Positions 1 to 12,145 of a stretch of DNA of 64,000 nucleotides are shown in pieces. Each line of letters opens with the position of its first letter. The stretch's first letter is position 1. Both the position numbers and the translations under genes were made by a program. This DNA comes from Mercenaria mercenaria (lineage: Eukaryota; Mollusca; Bivalvia; Venerida; Veneridae), in contig NC_069363.1 in NCBI RefSeq assembly GCF_021730395.1, positions 54,369,001 through 54,433,000 on the forward strand, in the 5' to 3' direction. The notes under the pieces are model-generated. The model saw nothing but the letters and a program-made list of their open reading frames with translations, did not search any database and was not told the origin of the DNA.

Positions 1-976
1 TGCGATAGTGGTCTGATAAACCTAAAATTTTAGTACTTAAAATTATGTGACCGGTGTCTTAAATTTTTCTTTCTTTCTGTTCTGTTACATGTATATTGTA
101 AATACATGTGTTTTAATTTCTGCAAGTTAATGTTTCCACAATGCCAGACTGCCTTAGTCCATTTCATAGCCTGTACTCAAAAATGAGCTTTCATTTAATA
201 AAATCGAAAGAAAGCCTTGAAGCAAAATGTTATTTTAGCACTAAATGTTACAAATCGAGTTTTAAAAGCTTTTGATGAATCAAAATTTTCTTATCCGGAT
301 ATCTTTACAATTTAAATGTCTTTAATTAAAATTTCAATCACATATCACTGATGAAATGATTATTTTTATCATTACAATTCATATGATCATAATAACATCA
401 TAGCTATCTTTTCATAAGGTTGGTTATTTTTGAGGTGATCATGAAAATATTTTATCCTGTAAAATTCTTGCATTAATTATACGGACTCCCATTTTGTCTT
501 TCCTTTTCTTTTATAGATAACAACACTGTTTATTTGTGAAAAATAGCCTGGGTTCCATTCTGTTGATTTTTCATGTGTTTCTGTTCTACTGTTAGGAACT
601 AAACCAGTAACAGCATCTTTCTCATACACATAAGATAGTGCGTATGTTATGACAAAGCAAAAAAGATCACCGACTGAATCTCAGGCTAGGTGATAAGATA
701 CGTTATGTTACCAAACGGGTAGATAAGGGGAGAAACTCGCATATCTAATTCTTCTTATCAACGGTAAATACAGGGTACAGTCCCTTGATGAAAGAAGACT
801 TTAGTTTGACATGAGCTTATAAAATAGACACACACGAATCTAACGCAAACCTTTGCTTGGCCTAAATAAACCAGTGTATTGATTAAAGATTACCAGTATA
901 AACCACTATACCAGTTTAAATTTAACTTTACGCAAAGTGTAAACATACTACGAACTGACATTTACCAAAAAAAAAA
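1..976 (+). promoter_or_regulatory. Upstream region of the carboxylesterase gene, with TATA-like box and GATA sites
   Basis: No gene is seen in this AT-rich stretch. A TATAAAA sequence lies at 818-824, about 150 bases before the esterase ATG, and would suit a core promoter. Three GATAA-type sites cluster upstream of it: GATAAG at 692-697 and 722-727, and CTTATC (the reverse complement) at 754-759. GATA factors drive gut and digestive-gland genes in many animals, so digestive expression is a reasonable guess. The motifs are seen directly; their use is inferred. Confidence 0.35.
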
Positions 977-3306
977 ATGAATTCGTGGTATCTTGCAATT
1001 CTTGTGATTGTGTTTTACGAGGTAGGATTTTGCACTGCTGGTGAAATTCCATCCGTCGACACCAAGTTAGGCACTATCACAGGATTAAGAAAGACTATAA
1101 CGTTTTTAGGGAACGATCACACCGTTGATAGTTATCTAGGTATTCCCTATGCCAAACCTCCAGTGAATGAAAGACGCTTTCAAAAGCCCGAGCCGCGCGA
1201 GCCCTTCTCGGAACCTTATCAGGCAAACAACTTCGGAGCTGCCTGTCTGCAGTTCAGCTGGTTTGAGGAAATAACAGATTCCTCAGAAGACTGTCTCTTT
1301 TTGAATGTTTACGTGCCGAATTCAAAACCTGATGAATCAGGTGGACATGCGGTTATGCTCTTCATACACGGAGGCGGGTTTACTCTTGGTACCGGAAACA
1401 CTTACGTAGGGGAAACATTAGCTTCGGTTGGAAATATCATAGTTATTACCATCAACTATCGCCTTGGATTATTCGGATTTTTGGACTTATATGATGAGGA
1501 CGGTCCAGGGAATTTTGGACTATGGGATCAACATCTTGCCCTACAGTGGGTAAACGAAAATATCGCGGCTTTTGGAGGAGATAATGCCCGTGTAACGCTT
1601 TTTGGCGAATCTGCCGGTTCTACAGCCGTTGTTCTTCAGGCTTTGTACCCTGGAAACAAAGGTTTATTCCGGAGTGCTATAGCAGAGAGTGGTGCTATAA
1701 CCATGCCTTTCACAGTACCTTATAATCACATCAAGCCAGCAACATACTTTGCAGAAAGCATGAACTGTAATGTGGAAAACAAGGCGGAAATGTTCCAGTG
1801 TCTGCAGCAGGCACCAGCGGAGAACGTTTTAAAAGTTATTGTGGACACCATAACCGAAGACTTCAGCGGCGGATCGGTCAAAGTCACACTGAATCCTAGT
1901 GTAGATGGCGAATTCATAAAAAGACGTCCAGCTGACATGTACATTGAAGCGAAAACTGAAATACTAGAAGAAGTAGACTTTTTCAGATCTATAACTTTCA
2001 TGAATGGCATCAATGCTGCAGAAGGAGCAGTTTTTACCATCATGCACGCAGATCCGCAAAATATAGACAGCTTTAAGGTATCCCGTGAACAAATGAATAA
2101 CCAGGTGATGCCTGCAGCAGCTGCATTAGCTTTTAGTTTTAATCGGACAGTAACAGATGCTCTAAAACAACTGCTTTTGTTCGAATACACAGATTGGAAG
2201 AACCCTGACGACCCTGATAGAATACGTGACCAGCTTGTTCGATTTTACAGTGACGTATTTTTCAATGTCCCTGCAATGGAATTAAGTCGTCTTCACGCGA
2301 ATGGTACGAATGCGGGAAGTTATGTGTATAATTTCCGTGCCGATGTCGGCGGACACTTATATCCAACTCCGAGCTGGGCCAGGCAGACAAACCATGGAGA
2401 CGAACTCGGTCCAGTGTTCGGCTACAACTTCCGGTACAACAAGATACTGGGTATTTCGACTTACACACCAACAGAGAAGGAACTGAGGCTTTCAAATAAG
2501 GTTATGACCTACTGGTCAAATTTTGCTAAAACTCGGTATGTGATTGTTGCTTTTATAAAATTTAATGTTTTGTACTGCACATGTGGTACAGTTCAACAAC
2601 GAAAAAACTGCTAATCTGAACCGAAGTTTTCTTGCAGAAAAACGACCTTCTTCAACAGAAATCTGAATAAAAACTCCTTAAATTGATGAGTGTTGCGGAA
2701 TAATGTTTTGAGAAATGAAATTAAAGTAAATTGATGTCGTATTTACTTCACGGCATTTTTGGTACACTAAATGTAAACGCGAATTACACAAAGTAAACAT
2801 CATACGCAGTATTCCATAGACCCACATTCTTTTTACGTAACAAGCTGTTGCTGATTAACGTAGATATTGTTCGTATCTTTTTGCTTAAAAGGAAACGTAA
2901 TTCATTTGAAGGTTTGTATTCCTTCACTTAAAATTTCATAGAAGTAATCTGCAAAATAAAAAGATCGAAACTTCGTACACAGTAGGTTATCTATGGTAGG
3001 TGACTCACACTTAAGTATTCAACATATTTACTGACATTCATTTTTAGAGCTTTTCTTTTCAGAAACCCTAACGAACCAAAGACTGATTCTACCGGCAAGG
3101 TCTGGCCCATTTACACTACAGCATCACAGGACTATTTGATCATCGATGAGGAGGACTCGATTGGCCAATTTATGTATGTGCGAGAGTTGGAGTTTTGGCG
3201 GAAGACACTGCCCATGTTTTTCGAGGCCATTGATCATAAGTCAACTGTATCATCATCACCTTCATCTAAAGACGGGCACTGTGAGAAAGATGGGCCTTGC
3301 AATTGA
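977..3306 (+). CDS. Carboxylesterase / cholinesterase-like serine hydrolase, 2 exons
   Basis: Exons 977-2535 and 3063-3306 join through a GT..AG intron (CG|gtatgtg to ttttcag|A) into a 600-aa protein. Residues 1-22 form a signal peptide, so the product is secreted or luminal. It is a type B carboxylesterase (alpha/beta hydrolase) that would hydrolyse carboxyl esters. The nucleophile elbow GESAGS carries Ser212, the acid is Glu349 in NAAEG, and the base is His473 in NHGDEL, so the triad is complete. The oxyanion-hole motif HGGGF and the early family motif SEDCLFLNVYVP are present. Exon 2 supplies the conserved FAKTRNPNEP joint and a short hydrophilic Ser- and Lys-containing tail with no GPI signal or membrane anchor. 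Length is normal for the family. Such genes are multicopy in bivalves, so the natural substrate cannot be named. Acetylcholinesterase identity is not supported. The open frame running past 2535 to 2614 is intron read-through. Confidence 0.9.
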
Positions 3307-3330
3307 GAATAGAAATGTCAGATATGTTTT

Positions 3331-6091
3331 AGCTCACCTGAGCAATGCTCAGGTAAGTTATTGTGATCGCTCGATGTCCGTCGTCCGTCGTCTGTTAACA
3401 TTTAGCTTGTGTATGCAATAGAGGCTGCGTTTTAACTTGATCTTATGAAATTTGATCAGAATGATTACCTTGATGAAATCTAGGTCAAGTTCGAATATTG
3501 ATCATCACGATCAAAAACTAGGTCACTCGGTCAAATCAAAGAAGAACCTTGTGTAATAGGGGCTGCATTTTTCACTGGATCTTCATGAAATTTCATCAGA
3601 ATCTTGATGAAATTTAGGTCAAGCTTGAATATGGGTTATCTGGAGTAAAAAACTAGGTCACCTGGTCGAATCAAAGAAAAACATTGAGTATGCAATAGGG
3701 GATGCATTTTTCACCGAATATTCGTGGAATTTGATTGCATATCGGGCTGGTGTTTCTTGCACACCGGACTGGGGTTTCCGGCGATTTTACCAATGCCGGC
3801 AAAACCCATCTGGCACCTCCCATGCCAGATGACTCTCGTGCTGTTAATGACAACTAGTGGTTGATGCACTGATAATATATTGTTTATGAAAAAATCAGGT
3901 ACCTTGATAGTTTCTCTCCATTCCTTATAGTATATTTCTCGATTCAAAATACGTTAGTTTACCGTAAGAACATAGCGTTACGCTACAAATGATAAAACTA
4001 ATGTGGAACTTTGTTATTGTGTGTAACGCAAAACATTATGACGTCACTTCTGCTTACGGCCGTTAATTTCCCGCGCTTTGTGTTCATTCTCTACTATAAG
4101 AAAGAGTGCTACGTAAGTATTTCTACCTGTTATTTCTAAAATACAGTATAGAAGAAAAATTATCTGCCAGAATAAAATGCCAACATGCATACGATATGCA
4201 AGAAAAAATATCAGTCATGTGTTTACGAATCGGGTAGAAATATCCGTCCCTCGGCCACCTGCGCATGGGCGGTAAATCGGCAAGCCTCATTACCGCCCAA
4301 TGCGCAGGTGCCCTCAGGATGGATATTTCTATCCGATGCGTAAACACATGATAGATATTATTATTCGTGTGATTTTACTCGTGCGGCAAAACCCATCTGG
4401 CACCCCCCCACATGCCAGATGACTCTCGTGCTGTTAATGACAAGAAGTGGTTCATGCACGGATAATTTATTGTTCATATAAAATACGAAAAATGCAGGTA
4501 CCTTGATAGTTTCTCTCCGTTCCTTGTAATATATTTCTCGATTCAAAATACGTTAGTTTACCGTAAGAACATAACGTTACGCTACAAACGATAAAACTAA
4601 AGTGGAACTTTGTTATTGTGCGTAACGCAAAACATCATGACGTCATTTCTGCTTAGGGACGTTAATTTCCCGTGCTTTGTGTTCATTATCTACTATAAGA
4701 AAGGGTGCTACGTTAGTATTTCTACCTGTTATTTGTAAAATACGGTATGCAAGAAAAATAATCTGCCAGAATAAAGTACTAACATGTATACGATAGGCCT
4801 ATGCAAGAAAAAATATCAGTCATGTGATTACGAATCGGATAGAAATATCCGTCGCGATGGCCTCCTTTCAAAATTGTTCAAAGAATTGAATTCCATGCAG
4901 AACTCTGGTTGCCATGGCAACCGAACGGAAAAACTTTAAAAATATTCTTGTCCAAAACCACAGGGCCTAGGGCTTTGATATCTGATGTATAGCTTCATCA
5001 TCTAGTGGTCCTCTACCAAGATTGTTCAAATTATCCCCCTAGGGTCAAATATGGCCCCGCCCCGGGGTCACATGGTTTATATAGACTTATATAGGGAAAA
5101 CTTTGAAATTCCTCTTGTACAAAACCACATGGCCTAGGGCTTTGATATTTGGCATGTAGCATTATCTAGTGGCCCTCTACCGAGATTATTCGAATTATCC
5201 CCCTAGGGTCAAATATGGCCCCGCCCCGGGGGTTACATGGTTTATATAGACTTATATAGGGAAAACTTTGAAAATCTCCTTGTATAAAACCACATGGCCT
5301 AGGGCTTTGATATTTGGTATGTAGCATCATCTAGTGGTTCTCTACCAAGATTGTTCAAATTATCCCCCTAGGGTCAAATATGGCCCCGCCCCGGGGGTCC
5401 CAAGTTTTACACAGACTTAAAAATCTTTTTGTCTGAAACCAAAACACTTAGACCTTGATATTTGGTTTGTAGCATTGTCTTATGGTCCTCAACCAAAATT
5501 GTTCAAATTGTACACCTTGGGTGAAAAGAGGCCCCTCTACCAAGATTGTTCAAATTATCCCCCTAGGGTCAAATATGGCCTCGCCCCGGGGGTCCCAAGT
5601 TTTATATAGACTTATATAGGAAAAAGGTTTAACAATCTTCTTGTCTGAAACCATACGACCTAGGCTTTGATATTTGGTATGGTGCATGGTCTAGTAGTCC
5701 TCTACCAAAATTGTTCAAATTATGCCCCTGGGGTTAAAAGAGGCCCCGCCTTGGGATCACTTAGTTATTATGTGAGTTATATAGGAAAAATACTAAAAAA
5801 TCATCTGATCCTATTCCAAGACTGTTTAATTATAATTACCTGATGACCCCAGGTAATATGATGTCACTTGACTGTGACCATGACCTACTGACCTACTTTC
5901 TTGTTTTTTAAGATACAGCCTTGAAATTTTGATGACATACACAGTTTTGCACACAAATCGCAAAACTGAATTTCGTTGAGCATGAATGTGACCTACTGAC
6001 TTTCTTAATATTTTATCATCATTTTGGCATTTGAAACATGTAGCTCATATTACTCAGGTGAGCGATCCAGGGTCATAATGACCCTCTTGTT
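3331..6091 (+). repeat. Bivalve interspersed element with core ~165 bp tandem repeats (pearl/HINE-like, non-autonomous)
   Basis: The left edge reads AGCTCACCTGAGC followed by a small hairpin (CCTGAGCA/TGCTCAGG). The right edge reads GGTGAGCGATCC, then a hairpin GGGTCATAATGACCC, then TCTTGT. From about 4860 to 5770 there are roughly five tandem units of ~165 bp; each holds CCCCTAGGGTCAAATATGGC and TATATAGACTTATATAGG. No long open frame is present. A hairpin just inside one end plus a core of ~160 bp tandem repeats resembles bivalve pearl-type elements, which have been linked to Helentrons (family knowledge; the assignment is inference). Segment 3798-4850 appears to be a second element nested inside. 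Confidence 0.6.
3798..4850. repeat. Nested ~590 bp direct duplication containing a 150 bp palindrome
   Basis: A segment beginning GGCAAAACCCATCTGGCACC at 3798 recurs at 4384 with clear similarity (CCAGATGACTCTCGTGCTG, GTTTACCGTAAGAACATA and TTCTACTATAAGAAAG-like blocks recur in order), giving two tandem units of about 590 and 470 bp. Between them, 4209-4358 is an imperfect palindrome with ~65-base arms: TGTTTACG..CGGGTAGAAATATCC on the left is mirrored by GGATATTTCTATCCGATGCG on the right. Confidence 0.6.
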
Positions 6092-6575
6092 TGACATTTA
6101 TTTATATGTTTAAGGGTATATCTAGCTGTCGACAATCATTTGCACAGGGTATCTGTTTTGTTCTACATGTTTTTGTTCTTAAATAAACAAGCTAAGTGTT
6201 TTATATTTCAAGTATACTTTTGTTAGTTTTGCCCGCTGTTATTAAGACGTATTATCTTTGATTCTGAGAATCGGGATTAGGTTTTCGGCCCTACAATTAT
6301 GTTCATTTATAGAAACCAGAACACGGCCATTCCTTTTAGACCTGAACAATCTCGTTGCAAATCCGTATTGTTTAAGGGTTTGTGAACCTGTTCGCGGATG
6401 TAGATGTTGTCAATAAATTGCCTATACACGTAACCTGGGACCCAAAATTTGTCGACGCACTAAGTGAGATTGTCAGCAATCTTATACGGCATCGTAAAAA
6501 GGGATGGACGAAAACGTTTATCAATGCGTAGGGTTAGATGATTGTATACGTCTCCGGATGTATCCTCCTTGACCC
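6092..6575. other. Region between two convergent genes; possible poly(A) signals
   Basis: No gene is seen. AATAAA occurs on the + strand at 6182-6187, just past the repeat element, and could end a long esterase transcript. TTTATT near 6098 could serve the minus-strand transporter. Both are weak calls based on the hexamer alone. Confidence 0.25.
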
Positions 6576-8602
6576 TCAGGCCTCTGGCACATCGAGATGC
6601 ACATCGAGATCAACTGATTTATGCGGTCTATAGCAGCGATACAAACATCCTGTCAAGAACAATACACTGATGACGCCGAAATATCCACCGTAAACCGTAA
6701 ACTGAAAATAGAAATGTACAATTAGGTTGTGCGTAAGGCTTTAAGATAAAGAGTTTCACATATTTTGAGCTTATGTGTACACGAATTTTCTAACGAGATA
6801 AACAACAAAAATTATCAACGTATAAATGTCAAAAGATACAACGACTGAGTGTAATTTTCTCACCTGATCAACGACCCCAGCTCCAAGGCCTGCCTTATCT
6901 ACGACAATAACGGTTAGTACAGATTCTAGAACAAGGGACGCGAACATGTTACATCCGAACACTAAACCATACCGATGTTTTACCAAATGCTGAGCAATTT
7001 GTGCGCTGAAATGAAGGTGAAGGTGATGAGAAAAAAGGTTTCATATGATAAAATTACGATAATTCAATTTAGTACAAAATCAAAACTTTCGGTAGATATT
7101 TAAGTGAAATATTAAGTTAATGTTCACATCGAAACATGAATAGGTACTTACGTTGCTATAGTAACGACAGTTACGTATGATGTCCGGAAGAGAACGTACA
7201 TGACATAGGCTACCCAGATACTGGAGGTGTGGGCCATTACTATCAAGAAGGCTGCATTCCCCGCACAGACCACTGACATAAACAATTCTGCTCTTTCGGA
7301 CCACTGAACTGGTACAAATCCGACAAGCATTACAGTTACACTGCCTGAAAGACAAATATTCATAGTAGAATATAACAAACACGAAAGAAATTTGTCTTTA
7401 TTTGTTTTGACGCCATGGCACATTATTATTATTGTTGTTATTATTATCATCATCATCATCTTTTAAATGATGTCACGGCTGTTAATAAGTCTTGGTTTCT
7501 TACAAGCTGGCTCCTTTATATCATACACTATGATTTCGAAAAGTGACGGTTATTTATATGAAATACGTACACATATAAAATTATAGAGCAGAGAACCACT
7601 GTCGACCTAATATAACTGGTAAGGTTAACACCTACCAAGCAATGTTGAGGTGGCTTCTACTGCACCGTTATAAACATCTTCCTGTTTTCCGGGACTGTCC
7701 TGTGCCGATATTACTGCCCACAGGTTTTGAACATAATTGAGAACTTGAAAGTTTCCACAAGAGGCTATCGCCCACCATACAGACCAGACTAGCACGACCC
7801 TAGATCTATATACATCTTTCACTTCTGTCCACATAAACACAAACCCGTCCATACAACTTTTTCTTTCACCTGACACCGGTTGTGCCGTCTGGGTTGTTTC
7901 CTGTTCGCGTCTGTCTTCATGTTGATGTACATGGTCCTTACAACTACGGTCTCCAGAATCTTGTTTTGAATCTTTTTTCTCACTTTTAGTTGTTTCGTTA
8001 TTTTCAGTATCATCATTATATTTCGCTCTGTGAAATATTTCTGAATGCTCTGGCCAGGGTAAAACTAGCGGTATCAGGAACGCTATACAAACGCTAACGA
8101 ATGAAAACACGTGCAGGTCGTAATAGTCCATCACATTAAAGGAATACAAAAATTGAGCAAGAAGGAAAGAAACAAATTTACCAACTAAAGTCGCGGCTCT
8201 TGTAAAACTTGATATTTTCTTGAAATGTTCTTTCGGGACTTCTACATACAGATAGGAATAATATGCAACTTCTCCGGCTGTGAAAAGTCCATATAAAACC
8301 TCAACGAACTTCATTGCAACTACACCCTGAGTCCACAGCAATAGCGCCCATGTTCCGATAGCAGCCGCAGCGTCAACGACCAAAATAGGCTTATATCGAA
8401 GAAAGTCTGTTAACAAAAACACTGGTACCAACCATATTAAATAGGAGTAAGTCCACCACGGGTAAATTTCGTTTGATACTTGTTCTATCGTAAGATTTTT
8501 CCATTCTCCTGTCAGGTATAGAGTAAGAAATGCCTCGGATGGCCGCATCTCCTTGATAAACCCAAAAGTACACAATAAACAAGTTAATAAAATCCAGTTC
8601 AT
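6576..8602 (-). CDS. SLC19-family folate/thiamine transporter, 4 exons
   Basis: Minus-strand exons 8602-7636, 7344-7152, 7005-6864 and 6701-6576 join in frame with GT..AG introns to give 475 aa, close to the ~500 aa of vertebrate SLC19A1-3. These are plasma-membrane carriers with 12 membrane segments that import reduced folate or thiamine. Family hallmarks seen: GFIKEMRPSEAFLTLYL at residues 14-30, a glycosylation site at Asn36 (NLT), EVLYGLFTAGEVAYYSYLY, then FTRAATLVGKF. A long charged Lys/Glu/Asp/His-rich loop after the sixth segment (about residues 190-245) is the usual central cytoplasmic loop. Exon 3 gives the YGLVFGCNMFASLVLES and LTVIVVD segment. Exon 4 gives the last segment (VYGGYFGVISVLFLTG) and a short tail. 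The sequence does not tell me which of SLC19A1, 2 or 3 it matches best, and a thiamine transporter is as likely as a folate one. A 5' non-coding exon could exist. Confidence 0.9.
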
Positions 8603-8628
8603 GATTTATGTTATCAAAAAAATGAAGT

Positions 8629-8631
8629 TTG

Positions 8632-8666
<35 letters not shown>
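8629..8666. repeat. Poly(A) homopolymer (poly(T) just upstream of the SLC19 start)
   Basis: About 38 consecutive A on the + strand, hence a T run ~27 bases before the minus-strand ATG at 8602. It could be a promoter dA:dT tract or simple slippage. Its exact length is unreliable in assemblies. Confidence 0.8.
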
Positions 8667-8667
<1 letters not shown>

Positions 8668-11107
8668 AGTTCGTGTTTCCTAGCAGAACACTATTGTGGA
8701 TAACACTGGTCACAAACTATGGTTAAATATATTTTAATGCATTTATTTCATTGCACGTTTAAAGGTGATTTACAACCTTTGTTTAAGATAAGACACGCTT
8801 ATAACATGGTTACTATAAAAAGAAACATTCAATTTTAAATTGAGAAAATGCCCTCGTCAACTTGTAACAATCTGCAATCCCTTGTGCTCACGTGTGTTTA
8901 CATGCGCTTAAAGCTGACACAGGATGGGTTACATAGAGCCATAGGAATGATTTATACAGTACTTAACGTAAAGCTTCAAACGCAGTGTATGGTGTCTGAC
9001 TAGTGTCATAACATCTAAATTTTTAACAATTTATTTTGAAGATCGGGTATCTATGGAGCGAGGAGGAGCAAGTACGAATGATCGGACCTAAAAACGAACG
9101 CCACTGCCGTCTTTCATTCTATTTTGTCCATATCATTTCTTGTCCAAAATGTATGTCTGACAGCTTGCCTTCAAATATTGTGAATTTGCTTAAGAACGTA
9201 TTATGTGAATTTGTTAAAATGTGACTTTGAACTTGAATTACATAAATATTTTAAAGTGGAGCTTACTAACCTAATACAGTCATCTACTGAACATTTGATA
9301 CTTTTATTAAGCATTTATTGCATTTATGTCAAAATGACATGCATTTTGGACTTTTCGTAAGATTAAGATACAATCGGGATAACACAGATGAAGTGATCCG
9401 ATATAAGACAGCTGTGGCGTTCCATAAACATATATATTTGCCTGGTTGTGTATGACGAAGTTATGTAACGCTTTATAATCTTTTTTTTACAAAACTATTT
9501 TAATCTACTAGTATGTGCTTTTGATGTCCTAGGAAATAACTTCCTTGTTCGTAATCGCCGTAAGTACTGTTTTGTTTAGACGGTCAACATACACATTTTT
9601 TTTTCTGATCTCGAGCGAAATTTATATTCGTATGTTGCTTAACTATTTTTTAAATACTTTATTTTTATTAACATGTCTAATGTATTATCTTACTAGCACA
9701 TTTACCACTTGTTCTCATTATGCGTAATCATGTTATCCATAGCTCAAATGGCTTTCTAAGGCCGATGTGGCATGTTCATTACGGAATGCTAAAAGCCAGA
9801 TACCTAATGTGAATGGCCAAATGCTTACTGGAATGCAAAATACTACTGTAATTGCCAAATAATAACTGTTGATTTTATCTATCTTTCAATCCGAAGAATA
9901 TTCCTCCGTCCAATTATCGAAAGCGGTCAGATTTTCTATATAGAAATAAGAAGGGCATGTACACAAGGACAAAAATACTAAAAATAAGGATCCTTAGTTA
10001 CAAGAAGTTTATCCATTTTCAACATTTGATTTAACAAATGCTATTTTAGAATAAGTTTTATCTGTAATTTCGATTGACCCACGCCACGATCATGTCGTCA
10101 TTTCCCCCTTTTATTTTCTAAATAAAATGTGTAAAATGTCATTCATGCGTTTGTTTAAAGCATTTTTTTTTTGTACGAAACCATTGATATGAAAGCTTAT
10201 GTGCAAGCGATTTTTAACTCAATGAATACATCTTCTGAATTTTTGAATGATACATATTTCATTTTTTGTAAAATAAAAATTGATGAACCCACATACGGTT
10301 TATTTCCACTAAATTTAAAGAATAATTAACTTAAGCGCGACGTTGTTGTGTTTATTTTATTTAGAAACTTGTACATTTTTGTGTTATCTGTACAGATATT
10401 TTATAGACCTGTACAAAAATGTATAGATTTATAAACAATCTAAATATAAAATGAAGATTTTAGCGAATAAAATTTCAAAAAGCGCTACCTTAAATGTGAA
10501 CCCCCCCCCAAAAAAAAACAAACAAACAAAACAAAACAAAACCCAGAAGCAGTTTCGCATGGCCGGTATTATGTACAGACTGGTTGGAGAGGCCCATAAC
10601 CCAAATCATTACAATGTGGGTGTATGGAAATAGTCCCACTGATATTCGATAATTGCCATTTTAATTGCATGGTGCATCGGCCTTCCATATCTTTCATCAT
10701 GTAAATACTTATGATAAGAGAACAACATTCCACACAGTTAGCCTTCTTTATTCCATTTTTTACTTTAGTATGGAATTGAACCTGCATCACTCCGATGGAC
10801 CTTGAACCAACTTGGTTGAAAGTTGAGTTTTTCGCATTGCCCATTGTGTTTTAACATGTTAGCTTATCTATTGCACAATGTTTCAAGAGATTAAAAGGGT
10901 ACGTACTGTACTGAACACAACCTTGACCTTGAATCGACACGAATGTAACTTACAATCTGCACATCATCTCATCGCGGAGGACATTTTCTCATGAACTCAA
11001 GCATAACGCAAAATGTCGCTATTTGACGCTCAGTCCCGTCATACCACGTAACATTAGAACTATAATGGCTGAACAGTTTTGTTATCGCTAATGCTTGTGC
11101 AAAGTTG
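8667..11107. other. Intergenic stretch without a recognised gene
   Basis: AT-rich DNA between the divergent SLC19 (-) and ODC-A (+) genes. Only short open frames without recognisable motifs are present. A C9/A8 and AACA-rich low-complexity patch lies at 10501-10545. Promoters for both neighbours should lie here, but I see no convincing TATA box. Confidence 0.5.
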
Positions 11108-11111
11108 AAAT

Positions 11112-11323
11112 GAGCCGCACCATGAGAAAAAAAACATAGTGCATTTGCGACCAGCATGGCCCAGACCAGCCTGCGCATCCGCGCAGTCTGGTCAGGATCC
11201 ATGCTGTTCGCTAACAGTTTCTCTAATTGCAATAGGCTTTGAAAGCGAACAGCATGGATCCTGACCAGACTGCGCGGATGCTGGTCGCAAACGCACTATG
11301 TTGGTTTTCTCATGGCGCGGCTC
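11112..11323. mobile_element. Foldback MITE, GAGCCG family, copy 1
   Basis: Imperfect palindrome beginning GAGCCGCACCATGAGAAAA and ending TTTTCTCATGGCGCGGCTC. The arms carry GACCAGCATGG and CCTGCGCATCCGCGCAGTC blocks. It is flanked by the 4-bp direct repeat AAAT (11108-11111 and 11324-11327), a likely target duplication. The same family recurs at 37527, 51371 and 53886. No coding capacity. Confidence 0.8.
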
Positions 11324-12027
11324 AAATAGTACAAGGCAGACACCGCTTTGCGACAGACGGACAAAAGGATAACCATGCCAAAACACAATGAACAAACTTT
11401 ACAGGGTAATATTTTCTAGCTAGAAACTTAAAAAAACCACTTTCAGTTTCTTGAAAAACAATAATAATCATATACTAAAGTAGAAAGAAGTGGGGTTTCA
11501 AGTTCAGTATAAGAACAAGCTGGCTTAAAGACTGAGACCCAAAACTGTACATGTGAACTTCAGTACCATTTCAATTTATATTCAACAGGTGACCACATGT
11601 TAAAATGCAGACCTGCATCGGAAAAGAATGTTACGTGAAGTTACATCGCGACAGTGCCTCCACTGTTGATCTAGTGAAGGAACAGGTGGAAATAGCCGAA
11701 AAGGAGGTAACAGAGAGAGAGGAACCAGAAGAAAAATGATAAGGAGCAGAGAAGTCCATTTTTGCATCGAAATGAACATTTGTAAAATAAACCGGTTCAT
11801 TTTTAAGTAATATACAAAACACCTTTGCCTCAGAGACCTTTGTGTTCCACTAAGGTTGAACAGGGGTCCTTTATTCGTAACAGATCTTGGGGCATCTATA
11901 CATCGTTTATTGCTTTGGCAACATTAGGTTCAGGCTACTAAAGTATTTCCGATGTATTGTAAATACATTTTATCAAAGTTCAAACAAGAGGTGTACAATT
12001 CACAAATATAAAGTGCAGTTGGAACTA

Positions 12028-12145
12028 TTATGCAGTTAGATAGAAATATAACTGTAAACTGAAAATTGGTCTTGCGCAATGGCCAACGTTTTCAATGAGG
12101 TTGGCCACTTCGGCATAGTCGGTGACACTGGTAATCTCTAGACGT
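12028..12145 (-). other. Possible minus-strand terminal exon inside ODC-A intron 1
   Basis: On the minus strand, an acceptor-like TTACTGTTTTCAG is followed by an open frame starting RLEITSVTDYAEVANL and running 38 codons to TAA at 12030-12028. The reading looks protein-like, but I do not recognise the family and found no partner exon. It may be a chance frame. Confidence 0.15.

Noticed and set aside
1726-2190. 154-aa minus-strand frame inside the esterase
   Set aside because: Antisense shadow of the conserved esterase exon.
7148-7459. 103-aa minus-strand frame starting MMMMII as a separate protein
   Set aside because: The part after 7345 is intron with an ATC/ATT repeat; only 7152-7344 is an SLC19 exon.
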